DNA of 64,000 nt from assembly GCA_034440615.1 (NCBI GenBank), contig JAOTOM010001571.1, positions 1 through 64,000 of the forward strand. Direction: 5' to 3'. This document shows, in pieces, positions 1 through 10,151 of this stretch. The translations under genes and the position numbers were made by a program. Source of the DNA: Ashinkailepas kermadecensis (lineage: Eukaryota > Arthropoda > Thecostraca > Neolepadidae). Every line of letters begins with the position of its first letter. Within the stretch, counting starts at the first letter, position 1. A model generated the notes under the pieces. The model searched no databases and was not told where the DNA came from. It saw only the letters and a list, made by a program, of their open reading frames with translations.

Positions 1-169
1 GCCATGTCTGCCTGGAGCGATAGGCGGAGTTGACTTGAAGAAAGAGGCAGTGGCAGACTTGTTGCTTTTTTCGGAACGGTTGCAAAATGCTGCCAACTTC
101 CGCTGCAAGTTTGCAGCTGCTCGTTGTCCCAAATACGTTTGTGAAGTCCGTTGTGAAACTTTTCCCATG

Positions 170-1860
170 GTAAAAATTATGTTATTTAAAAATTTTGTTG
201 TCTTTGAGGAGGCCTCTACAATTTCACTTTACTTCCCGGTGTGGATAGGCCTTAGCCATCCAATGAAATTGGCTCGAGTCGTTTTTCTTACAATTGAAAA
301 ACAAGGACCTATTGTGTTGTCTATGGGGAGGCCCCTACGATTTCACTTGAAATCACGGTGTGGATAGCCTTTAGCCGCCAAATGAAATTGGCTGGAGACG
401 TTTTTCTTGCAATTGAAAAACAAGGGGCGTTTTTATAGATGTAATTTTGATTTGCTTTCCCCCACACACTTCTTTGGAGAAAACCAACCATGCCGTATAT
501 CAATCAAGAGCACTCGTTGACCCAAATAGGTTTGTGAATCCCGTTGTGAAATTTTTCCCATAGGAAAAATGATATGTCATTTTAACATTCTGTTCCCTAT
601 TGGGAGGCCCCTACGATTTCGCTTCAAATCACTGTGTGGATAGGCCTTAGCCATCCAATGAAATTCGCTGAAGACGTCTTTCTTACAATTGAAAAACAAG
701 GGGTGTTTTTGAGAAATTTAATTTTGGTATTTTTTTCCCAACACACTTCTTTGGAGAAACCAACCATGCCGTATATCAATCAAAAGCACTCGTTGACCCA
801 AATAGGTTTGTGAATCCGTTGTGAAATTTTTTCCCATAGGAAAAATGATCTGTCATTTTAACATTCTGTTCCCTATTGGGAGGCCCTACGATTTCGCTTC
901 AAATCACTGTGTGGATAGGCCTTAGCCACCCAAAGAAATTGGCTGAAGGCGTTTTTCTTACAATTGAAAAACAAGGGGCGTTTTTGATAAATTTATTTTG
1001 GAAACTTTTTGCCAAGACACTTCTTGGTATAAAACCAACCATGTCATATATCAATCAAAAGCACTCGTTGACCCAAATACGGTTGCTAATCCGGTTGTGA
1101 AATTTTTCCCATAGGAAAAAATGATATGTCAATTTAACATTCTGTTCCCTATTGGGAGGCCCATACGATTTCGCTTCAAATCACTGTGTGGATAGGCCTT
1201 AGCCACCCAATGAAATTGGCTGAAGACGTTTTTCTTACAATTGAAAAACAAGGGGCGTTTTTGAGAAATTTAATTTGGATTTTTTCCCAACACACTTCTT
1301 TAGAGAAAACTAACCATGCCGTATATCAATCAAAAGCACTCGTTAAGTCAAACAGGTTTGTGAATCCCGTTGTAAAATTTTTCCCATCGGAAATTTTTTA
1401 TGTCATTTTAAAATTGTGTTGTCTATAGGGAGGCCCATACGATTTCGCTTCAAATCACTGTGTGGATGGGCCTTAGCCACCCAATGAAATTGGTTGAAGA
1501 CATCTTTCTTACAATTGAAAAACAAAGATAAATTTTGAGTTTTTGAGAAATTTAAATTGGAATCTTTTTCCCAACACACTTCTTTGGAGAAAACCAACCA
1601 TGCCATATATCAATCAAAAGCACTCGTTGACCCAAATACGGTTTCGAATTCCGTTGTGAAATTTTTCCCCATAGGAAAAATGATATGTAATTTTATTATT
1701 CTGTTCCCTACTGGGAGGCCCCTACGAATTCGCTTCAAATCACTGTGTGGATAGGCCTTTGCAACGCAATGAAACTGGCTGAAGAAGTTTTTCTTACAAT
1801 TAAAAATCAACGGGTGTTATTAAGAAACGTAATTTTGAATTTTTTTCCAACAAAATTATT
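170..1860. repeat. ~277-bp tandem satellite, about 5-6 units
   Basis: A block containing TGTGGATAGGCCTTAGCCA recurs near 241, 358, 634, 910, 1187, 1459 and 1746. The spacing is about 272-286 bp, apart from one short step of ~118 bp. Each unit also carries a TTTTTCTTACAATTGAAAAA segment and a CCAACACACTTCTTTGGAGA segment. Short ORFs on both strands are byproducts of the repeat. The flanks at 80-110 and 2025-2045 share TGCTGCCAACTTCCGCTGC, so the array may be bounded by copies of one flanking sequence. Confidence 0.85.
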
Positions 1861-1929
1861 CGCCCGAAGCCAACCCTACTGTGCACCAAAAACACTTGAC
1901 TGACTGGTCCTTGACTGACATTTGGTTGA

Positions 1930-2050
1930 TCGTTGATTGGAGGAGCATTCGGAACCTGGTGATTGTGCTGCTGAATATGCTGCGAATGTGCTGCCGAATC
2001 TGCTGCCGAATGTGCTGCTGAATGTGCTGCCAACTTCCGCTGCATCCATA
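1930..2050. repeat. Short CTGCYGAATGTG tandem repeat
   Basis: About six degenerate 12-15-bp units of the type GTGCTGCTGAAT / GTGCTGCCGAAT lie between 1965 and 2035, just beyond the 277-bp satellite. No gene is supported here. Confidence 0.6.
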
Positions 2051-2379
2051 TATTGCGCTTTCGTTTCATAACATGCGCATTGCACTACATGGGGCATGTT
2101 TCATTCGAAAAGTCGCGGTTGGTTCGTGAAATCAAGGATATGTGCGACGTTGTGGGGTAGGCAAATTACCTACCCACTTTTGTCAATGTAGGTACGAGAG
2201 GTTAATGCCAGGACCGAAAGCCCAACTAATAAATCTGTACAGGACAAGTGTGCTGTTAGACTGGGTTTTGATGTGATGCTTTGTCAGCTCCATAATTTTC
2301 ATTTATTCATTAGTGCATGCTGGAGAGACATTTCAGCCATGCTGTACCCCCAAAAGCATGATTTGGGGAACAATTGGTC

Positions 2380-2820
2380 CTCATTTACAATGTATGGAAA
2401 GACAATAAATTTGAAGTGTAAGGTGATTTCTGATTTCTTGGAATTTCTTTCTTAATGCAATGCTTATGAATCTGCTGAGCATGATGTGACCACTCATTTC
2501 CTCTGCAAATACATACTCTTCATTTGAGAGGCAAAGCGTGGGGATGGCAAAGTGGTTAAGGTGTTGAGCTCTGGGTACCAAAGGTCCCAGGTTCAACACT
2601 TTGACCACTCAGGACATTTCCCAATCCAATGGCCCACCAGCAAAACAGTGTGGGTGGTGCCAATGGCATGCATGTGCATAAAGCATGTTGTGAAGCACCC
2701 AATAAACAAACATTTGGAAGGCAAGGTAACACCCAAAAAGGGGCTCAGAGTTAGGTAATATAGCATACAATGTAATGTTCAAAATAAAGAAAAAGAGATG
2801 AAGCATAACCTAACATTACC
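2380..2820. repeat. Dispersed repeat copy (SINE-split)
   Basis: Sequence on both sides of the SINE at 2537-2710 matches the uninterrupted copy near 49700-49930. Shared landmarks are TTGGAATTTCTTTCTT, the CACTCATTTCCTCTGCAAAT motif and a trailing ATAACCTAAC run. It belongs to the palindrome-rich repeat family that also fills 2900-3800 and V-ATPase intron 1. Confidence 0.65.
2537..2710 (+). mobile_element. tRNA-derived SINE with 14-bp target duplication
   Basis: The head looks like a tRNA gene: an A-box-like GGCAAAGTGGTTAAGG and a degenerate B-box-like CCCAGGTTCAACAC about 30 bp later. Direct repeats CATTTGAGAGGCAA (2521-2534) and CATTTGGAAGGCAA (2711-2724) flank it. A related repeat near 49815 is uninterrupted at the same point, giving an empty-site comparison. 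The tRNA species is not determined; Leu or Ser type is possible. It is a transposed pol III-type element, not a functional tRNA. Confidence 0.72.
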
Positions 2821-2904
2821 TAGCCTAACCTTCCATGCAAGAAAGCATTTTTATAATTTAAAATTTCCAAACATTTTTTACCTCAGGTTTCCAAATAAAA
2901 AACA

Positions 2905-3790
2905 GTAAATATCAAGATCAAGGTAAAATGTGATTTTTGTGTTTTTTTTTGTAATTGTATGCTTTCTGACATGATGAAGATGATGCAGTCACTCATTTTC
3001 ACAGCAAATGATTACTTTTAAGTCATATACCCTAGGGGTAAATATCAAGATCAAGGTAAAATGTGATTTTGAATTTTTTTTTGTAATGGTATGCTTTCTG
3101 ACATGATGAAGATGATGCAGTCACTCATTTTCAGCATAATATATAAAATGTATCATAGCATAATATTCTAATTAACCATAATCTAATCTAACCCAGCCTA
3201 ACATAACCTAACCTAGCCTAACATAACAAAACATGGTAATCTTTACATACTGCCAAGGTTAGTGATTTGTAAATAGGTGTACAGTGGGGAACCTAGCCTC
3301 AACAGGAGTCAGGGAGTGGAGTTACGAGGTTCTCGGTTTTTAGAGTTTTGGTTTTTTTTGGTTTGGTTAGGTTTGGTTAGCCTAACCTATGCCTTAATAC
3401 ATTTGGTATATTATGCTACATTATCTTAGTCTAGGTTAGGTGGTAATCTTTACCGACACCCGACTCCTGTGACGTCACTTCCCTGACTCCTGTGATGTCA
3501 CTGTTCCCCCACTATACACCTCTTTACAAATCACTAACCTTGGCAGTATGTGTCGGCCAAAAGGTAAAGATTACCCAAAACATAACCTAACCTAACCGGA
3601 AAACCAGTATACGCAATATGCTATATTTGTAGAGTGAAGATTTTGCTAGTGTATTTCTTTGCCAACTGAAAAGTAATCATTTGCAGAGAAAATGAGTAGT
3701 CGCATCATCATTTCCACGTTCAAATACCCCATATGAAAATAAAAAAATCCCAAAAGTCACATTTTACCTTGATCTTGATATATACCTAAA
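2905..3790. mobile_element. Palindromic MITE-like element
   Basis: Outer inverted repeats are AATATCAAGATCAAGGTAAA near 2908 and its complement near 3760-3783. Subterminal copies of a conserved ~36-bp motif lie at 2979-3016 and, inverted, at 3671-3710. A left sub-block (about 2905-3015) is tandemly duplicated at about 3042-3135. An inner inverted pair (about 3246-3293 and 3504-3555) contains CCAAGGTTAGTGATTTG. Short CCTAACCTAA runs are embedded. No coding sequence; it resembles a foldback or composite MITE. Confidence 0.65.
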
Positions 3791-3799
3791 AAAACAACC

Positions 3800-4470
3800 A
3801 AACCTAACCTAACCTAAGCTAGCATAAAGAAAAAGAACTCCTTTTTTAAACAAATTTCAAAATTTTTCTTGAAACTTTGTATAGTTTACAACAAAAGCCT
3901 AACCTAGCCTAATTCAGCCAAACCTAACCCCTTTGTATGCTTCATGGAGGTAAAATGTGTGTAAGACGTCTTGTGGTCACCTTAAACTGCAGTGCTACTG
4001 CAAAAACTGATAGCATTGCATAGCACAATGTTGCTCTAATCCTATGCTTAAGTACTAAGCTTTCCAAATCCAAGGAGTTTGAAAATTTGCATGCATTGGT
4101 TTTTTCTTGACCCTACCAAACAACCCAAATAAAACCTTGTGGGGTCAAATGTCTTGGGTCTGCTGTGTAATAATAAATGTTACCCTTGCATATTTGATGA
4201 TTTGATACCTTCATGAGTTGTCTTTATGCAACAAAAACAAAGTGATAATAGTGTTACTATCAACTGATCTGTTGATTTGTTTGCTTTTTAAGCAGTATGA
4301 GTCAACATGAGTTAAAACTGAACTCACAAAATGGGATATTCTTTTCTGCCCTAATATATGCTGTTGGTCTGATGTGGGATACAAGCATATGCATTTACTT
4401 ATAATTAGTGTGTGTAGCTTTGTATGCTTTTTTATAGTCCCCCACCCAATGTTGGCTTTGCCATTCAAAT
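3800..4470. other. Non-coding, dispersed repeat sequence
   Basis: No gene recognised. The stretch 3895-4010 (TTTGTATGCTTCATGGAGG then CCTTAAACTGCA) recurs at 52120-52190 and, inverted, near 53960-54030, so it belongs to a dispersed family. Confidence 0.5.
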
Positions 4471-4761
4471 AATTTTAACACACGCACTGGAGGACGTCTG
4501 AAAGTTATGTGCACTGGAGAGGAGGGTGGATTCCATTCCCCTAAGATCTTGGCTCCTATTATAGCTAAAGTAACAAAATTTTTGGTTGGATGGGTGTGGT
4601 GGTGAACTCTATTGTGTGAAAAATTTCATGACCTTAGGACAATATCTTCAAGGTCAAATTAGGTCACATGTCATATTTGGCTTGTTTTGCATGGTTTGGC
4701 TTGACATGGTTACAGATCGTTGCGATTGTGTTTAAATGGGCATCAATGATGTTTTAGACAT

Positions 4762-5893
4762 GAATACATAAAAGATCAGTGCAACTATGAGCCACAAGGG
4801 CCCTTCTTGGTTGCACTCTGGACACTGAACCAGTTGCCCACCAAATCTGTTGATCAGCCCTCCCTGGAATACTGAAAAGCAAGCCCTCTTTTCTTATAAT
4901 GAGTGTCTATGCTGTTTTTAAAGATGTTCAGTGTGCTGGTACTGACAATGGTTTCTGGCAGCTGGTTCCAATGTTCTACTACCCTGTTGGTGAAGAAAGA
5001 CTGTCTTAACCTTGTCCTGCTGTGATTAACTTTAATTTTGAATTGATGACCTCTAATTGCATCATTTCTGTTAAATTAAAACATTTCCCTGAGATATCCC
5101 TGTTCCTGACCATGAACAAATTTAAAGACCTCCATGAGATCTCCTCTCAGCCTTCTATATCTAAGTGAAAACATATTCAATGTCTTCAATCTTTCCTCAT
5201 ATGCCAGGTTGCTTATACCATTAACCACTTTTGTTGCCCTCTTTTGTACTCTCTCTAAAAGCGAACAATCTTTTTCTTAACTAGGGGACCAAGCTTGGAC
5301 ACAGTATTCCAAATGTGGCCTGACATATGCACAGTAAAGCTTCCTGATTACTTCCTCACTTTTGTATGATACGTTCCTATTTATTTCCCCAAGCATTCTT
5401 AGTGCCTTCTTCCTAGCTTCTTTGGTCTGTTCTGATGCCCCCAATTATGTGTTCAAAATAACACCTAAGTCCTTCTCCTGCTGAGTCACAGATAGTACTT
5501 GGCCACCCGACAAGTATGGAGCCTTCATATGCTGCCTACCTACATGCATGATTTTGCACTTGTTCAAAATTGAATTTCATTTGCCATTTTTTGGACCACT
5601 TCACAAGCTCGTCTGAGTCTTTCTGCAGCAAGACCTGTTCATTGTGTCCTGTTATTGCCCTAAAAACCTTCACATCATCTGCAAATTTCAAAACCTTACT
5701 GCTTAGGCCACTTTCAATGTTATTTACAAATATAATGAACAATAGTGGCCCCAGCACTGACCCCTGGGGGACTCCACTAAGAACATTTTGCCATGATGAC
5801 TTTGTACCATTTAGCATCACTCTCTGCTGTCTATCTGAAAGCCACAACTATCCATTTTAGGAATAGGATGCTACCTGCAGTACCGTGGCCCTG
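4762..5893 (-). mobile_element. CR1/L2-like LINE fragment inserted in the TTAA element
   Basis: The minus strand encodes part of a reverse transcriptase: SGVPQGSVLGPLLFIIFVNN, then the catalytic-type KFADD motif, at 5847-5536. A degenerate C-terminal region continues down to ~4800. GACAT is repeated at 4757-4761 and 5894-5898, consistent with a short target duplication. The 3' end lies at the low-coordinate side, near ATACATAAAAGATCAGTG. It is 5'-truncated and carries frame breaks, so it is inactive. Confidence 0.85.
5536..5847 (-). pseudogene. Reverse transcriptase fragment (CR1-like LINE)
   Basis: About 103 codons covering the central RT palm: the PQGSVLGPLLF block and the KFADD variant of the YxDD catalytic box, followed by WSKKWQMKFNF. 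Upstream domains (endonuclease, RT fingers) are absent, and the frame degenerates after position 5536. It closely resembles the copy at 7709-8314. Confidence 0.85.
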
Positions 5894-6571
5894 GACATAA
5901 CTAATGATGCAATACAGATGATAGATCCGGAATTTGACCTCAAGTCGCCTATATATCAGCACTTTATCAGGTCAGTTACTGGTTCCAATTGCCTGAACCG
6001 GGCCGCCCGCCGGACCGGCAGGCGGCCCGGCGCAATCGGCTTCACAAAGAAAGGGTTGAAGTACACGAATGAAGTATGGAAACGCTTAGGTTCACAATGA
6101 CAAAAACACAAGTTTTCAGTAGGGAGTAACATGCAAAATGACATGAATCGCATGACTGTCATTTGCGTTTATGACAACCTTCCAGTTGAACAAGTTTGGT
6201 TCCATTGACCTGTCATGAACTTGACATGAGTTGACCTCGGTGACCTAACGTGATCTCGAAGCAATATAGCATAACAATATACATCAAACAAGTCGCTAGT
6301 ATTTCCATGAACACTTCCCTTCGCCGATATACGGGAGGCGCATCAGCGCCGATTTTTGTGGTTTGACGCTACAAAATGTTTTGCATTTGACGGCTTCTAA
6401 CTCGAAAAAATGTGGACGATTTTAGTTTTTCTTCATTTAAGCGACGCGCCGGAAATTTCTAAGCAGGTACACAAAACATGGCGTATATCGACCGGTAGAA
6501 TCAGGAGTTATTTACGAAAAATCGGAGGGGTGGGCGGATTTCCCCCCCCCCCTCTCCAGTGCGCGTGTTAA

Positions 6572-7250
6572 TATGGGAATCTATGTGGTATGCCCCGCCC
6601 CCAATCAATTTGGACCTGCCCATTGCCTTGATGTATTATACCCTTCCAATAATTTGCAGAAGCCTACATGTATGCTTCTATCATCTATGTGATTTTCCTC
6701 ATCCACATATCAAAAGCGATTTTTAACCCAGCATTGTCCATATTTTTCATCCATGTTTTATCACATGCAGATTGTATGAGCCTTTTTATTTATTTGTCGG
6801 GATCCTTCCTGTATTAAGCTGAAAGTGTGTCAGCTTTTACTTCAACATTTTACAGCATGGTTTGCTTCATAAACTCATGTGGCCTGAAGTTTTTCAGGGA
6901 TGCCCTTTATGTTCTCTTTTGTTACTGAAAGCAGTGCTCGTCTTTTTTGTGGACATTTCATGAAAGCAACAGCACTTATTGTAAGGAGCCAGCATCTTTT
7001 GGTACCTCCTGTTGATGGGGCATCCTCTGCTTCCTGGGGGGGGGGGAGATGTAGTCAGGGTGTATCTTAAGGCCTCCTTTCCTTTTCCTGATAGGTGTAG
7101 TCAGGGTGTCTTGGACCTTCTGTTTTCAACAAGGGCTGTTGTCCCCCTTAGCCTCTCGCTTGGTTATGCTGTTCTGTTAGCTAGTGCACTTCATTTTGAT
7201 TCAGTTATCTTTAATTAGTGACTGGATGTGGTTGTTGCATAACCTGTGAT
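6572..7250. other. No gene recognised
   Basis: Moderately AT-rich sequence. The stretch around 6595-6660 (GCCCCGCCCCCAATC, then CCCTTCCAATAATTT) resembles 38396-38470, suggesting a dispersed repeat. A short G-run lies at 7037-7046. Small ORFs here show no recognisable domain. Confidence 0.4.
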
Positions 7251-7253
7251 GTT

Positions 7254-8525
7254 AGACATAAAGACATAAAAGATCAGTGCAACTATGAGCCACAAGGGCC
7301 CTTCTTGGTTGCACTTTGTACACTGAACCAGTTGCCCACCAAATCTGTCAATCAACCCTCCCTGGAATACAGAAAACAAGCCCCCTATTCTTATAATGAT
7401 TGTCTATGCCGTTTTTAAAGATGTTCAGTGTGTTGCTACTGACAATGGTTCCTGGCAGTTGGTTCCAGTGTTCTACTACCCTGTTGGTGAAGAAAGACTG
7501 TCTTAACCTTGTCCTGCTGTGATTAACTTTAATTTTGAATTGATGACCTCTAATTGCATCATATCTGTTAAATTCAAACATTTCCTGAGATATCCCTGTT
7601 CCTGACCATGAACAAATTTAAAAACCTCGATGAGATCTCCTGTCAGCCTTCTATACCTAAGTGAAAACATATTCAATTTCTTCAATCTTTCCTCATATGC
7701 CAGGTTGCCTATACCATTAACCATTTTTGTTGCCTCTTTTGTACTCTCTCTAAAAGCCAACAATCTTTCTCATAACTAGGGGACCAAGCTTGGACACAGT
7801 ATTCTAAATGTGGCCTGACATATGCACAGTAAAGCTTCCTGATGACCTCCTCACTTTTGTATGACACATTCCTCTGTATCGCCCCAAGCATTCTTAGTGC
7901 CTTCTTCCTGGCTTCTTTGGTCTGTTCTGATGCCCCCAATTTTGTGTTCAAAATAACACCTAAGTCCTTCTCCTGCTGAGTCACAGACAGTACTTGGCCA
8001 TCCATCAAGTATGGTGCCTTCATATGCTGCCTACCTACATGCATGACTTTGCACTTATCAAAATTAAACTTCATTTGCCATTTTTCGGACCACTTCACAA
8101 GCTCGTCTAAGTCGTGCTGCAGCAAAACCTGCTCGTTGTGCCCTGTTATTGCCCAAAAGATCTTCAAATCATCTGCAAATTTCAAAACCTTACTGCTTAG
8201 GCCACATTCAATGCTATTCACAAATATAATGAACAACAGTGGCCCCAGTACCGACCCCTGAGGGACTCCACTAAGAACATTTTGCCATGATGACTTTGTA
8301 CCATTTAGCATCACTTCTGCTGTCTATCTGAAAGCCACAACTCAATCCATTTTAGGATGCTACCTGCAATGCCATGGACCTGAAGCTGCATCATTAACCG
8401 TTTATGGGGTACCTGTCAAAGGCCTTACTAAAGTCAAGATATGCCACATCAACCTGATTTCCTGATCAAATTGTTCTGTTAAGCTTCACCATCCATGCCA
8501 GTTCCTTGTGCCAAATTAATTTCCA
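7254..8525 (-). mobile_element. CR1/L2-like LINE, 5'-truncated, second copy
   Basis: The minus strand carries the C-terminal half of a LINE ORF2. Upstream of the main ORF, 8400-8490 still translates to an RT block of the VAYLDFSKAFD type. The RT palm and thumb follow, then a C-terminal domain in shifted frames (7763-7503 and 7581-7348). The 3' end near 7254-7275 is a short ATGTCTTT-type microsatellite on the minus strand, as in CR1-group tails. It is highly similar to the copy at 4762-5893 over the shared region. The exact 5' boundary is uncertain. Confidence 0.85.
7709..8314 (-). pseudogene. Reverse transcriptase, LINE ORF2 fragment
   Basis: 201 codons. The motifs in order are SGVPQGSVLGPLLFIIFVNS (about residues 14-33), KFADDLKIF with the catalytic AspAsp pair, WSEKWQMKFNFDKCKVMHVG, then the thumb signature EKDLGVILNTKL and the conserved YVRPHLEYCVQAWSP block. 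It ends at a frame break next to KRQQKW, and the reading continues in another frame at 7763. It is a decayed non-LTR retrotransposon, not a host gene. Confidence 0.9.
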
Positions 8526-8529
8526 TGTG

Positions 8530-9460
8530 TATCCATGTGTGCAGATAATGCCTTGCTTTTGATGGCCTTCATAGGCAACAGCCCTACAAATAAAGACCAT
8601 CATGAGCTATGTAAAGTCCCACTGATAAAATCCTTACACCTCCATTTTCTTCCCCTATCATATGAGGAAAAACCACATGTCATCAAGAAAGGACCCGGGA
8701 GGCCAGCACTGCTTTGAAAAGCCCATGTGAGTTACATGGTGTTAAGTGCCTAGTCATTTCTTTTCTTTCAACTTTGAATGATATTTACATTCATGTTTGC
8801 ATAGCATTTCTAGCATATTTTCTACCTACCTACATGTACAAATGGAGTTGAAATTAAACAGAGCCATTTGAAATGCTTGCCGACTTTATGGATGTCAGGA
8901 AAACCGTTCGCAAAAACTTAACCTCGCCAACTTCGCTTGTACTGTGTGAATAAATTGCTTGATATCTCCCCCGGTGTGGTAGTAGTGGTTACAGGCGCAA
9001 CCGATAGGTCTCAAAGAGGTGATACAAAGGTCTTCAAAAATAGCTGTCGAATTTTCGGAACCGTGTCCAAAATGTGATTTTTTGTTTGTTGAAGGTGGGG
9101 GGGGAGGGGGCAGTCGTGATGTTTTCTGCTTCATCCCATTTGGGTGCTTCGGACCGCCACTGGGTGTTGCCGCATGTCGTCTACCAGATATTTCTAGCTA
9201 AATTAAAGTAAAAGTTACTATATGACCTATGTAGTCGATGCACCCTAAAAGTTAGTGTGGGTCAAGTTGAACCTTAGCACTGCGGTGGGAGGAGGAGGGT
9301 GAAATTTTCCCATACTGCGACTGCAAGGATCAGTGATGTGCAACCGTATTGTTGATACCCTTGATATTGTTGATAAGCAACCGTAAAAAGCTATCAAAAA
9401 GAGCAGTGAGCTGGGTAATGAGCACGTTCTTTCTGGGCGGCTACCCTGTGTAGCTGTGAA
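8530..9460. other. No gene recognised; possible hAT-like terminus
   Basis: At 9140-9162 the complement reads CAGTGGCGGTCCGAAGC, resembling the CAGTGGCG start of many hAT termini. No matching second end was found. A G-rich run lies at 9094-9110. Small ORFs have no recognisable domain. Confidence 0.3.
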
Positions 9461-9463
9461 GAA

Positions 9464-10151
9464 CTACTCCGAAAACAATGTTCTAAGAGATTTGGGAGAC
9501 AGTACTCTCACTATTCTGATAAGACATCCTAATGCATAGCCGGAATGGAATGGTGCCTCGACAGAAGTTGTCGGCCGTATTTTGACCGTCGGCGTGTTTT
9601 GAGAGCAGCCTCGCCCAAGTTGCTGTGACCGTCTCGTGCCTGCCACCGTGAGGGAGTCGGCCAGAACGGCTGACCCAGCTGCCGTGACCGTCTCGTGCCT
9701 GCCACCGTGAGGGAGTCGGCCAGAATGGCTGGCCCAGCTGCTGTGTGAATGTGCGTGGTGCGGTTCCGTGTCGGAGCGGAGCGCGGCTGGTGGCCGCACC
9801 GGTGCACTGACCTGGATTTTGACACATCTGGCACGGCCGCGCTCCGAACTTGACCCCGATGCGGCCGGGCGGCCTCCGCGCGCGCCGGCGCGCCAGCCTT
9901 GGCGAAGGAGGCGCCGCCCCGACCTGGCGCCCGCTGGCGACCCCACTGACGTAACCAGCGCCACCTCCATCGCGCCAGCGTCCTGTCAGCGCCAGACGGC
10001 CGCCGTCGGCTCGATCCGAATGGTTGTGTGGCTGACCTCCGAGGAGGCCGAGCTGGAGGAGCTTCCGATCTTCTCAGTCAGAACGGTGTGGCCGACCCCC
10101 CAGGAGCGGCCAGCCTACTCACTCAGGACCGTGGCGTCAGTCACGCCCTAA
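9464..10151. other. GC-rich island with overlapping ORFs on both strands
   Basis: Strongly GC-rich, with open frames of 168 codons (minus, 9464-9970) and 127 codons (plus, 9768-10151). No domain is recognised in any frame. The stretch contains a 59-bp direct repeat. It could be an exon, promoter or CpG-like island, and the sequence alone does not choose. Coding is not supported beyond openness, which GC richness alone can produce. Confidence 0.3.
9622..9750. repeat. 59-bp tandem duplication
   Basis: Two copies start at 9622 and 9681, with a partial third at 9740. Both contain CGTCTCGTGCCTGCCACCG and GGGAGTCGGCCAGAA, and they differ at only a few positions. Confidence 0.85.

Larger units (their letters stand above)
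4479..6567 (+). mobile_element. TTAA-flanked inverted-repeat element, copy A (split by a LINE)
   Basis: TTAA lies immediately outside both ends (4475-4478 and 6568-6571). The left terminus reads CACACGCACTGGAGG and the right terminus is the complement of CACGCGCACTGGAGAGG. The interior matches copy B (52929-53851) up to 4761 and resumes at 5894; a LINE occupies the gap. TTAA target sites are typical of the piggyBac and Kolobok superfamilies. No transposase is present, so it is non-autonomous. Confidence 0.8.
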
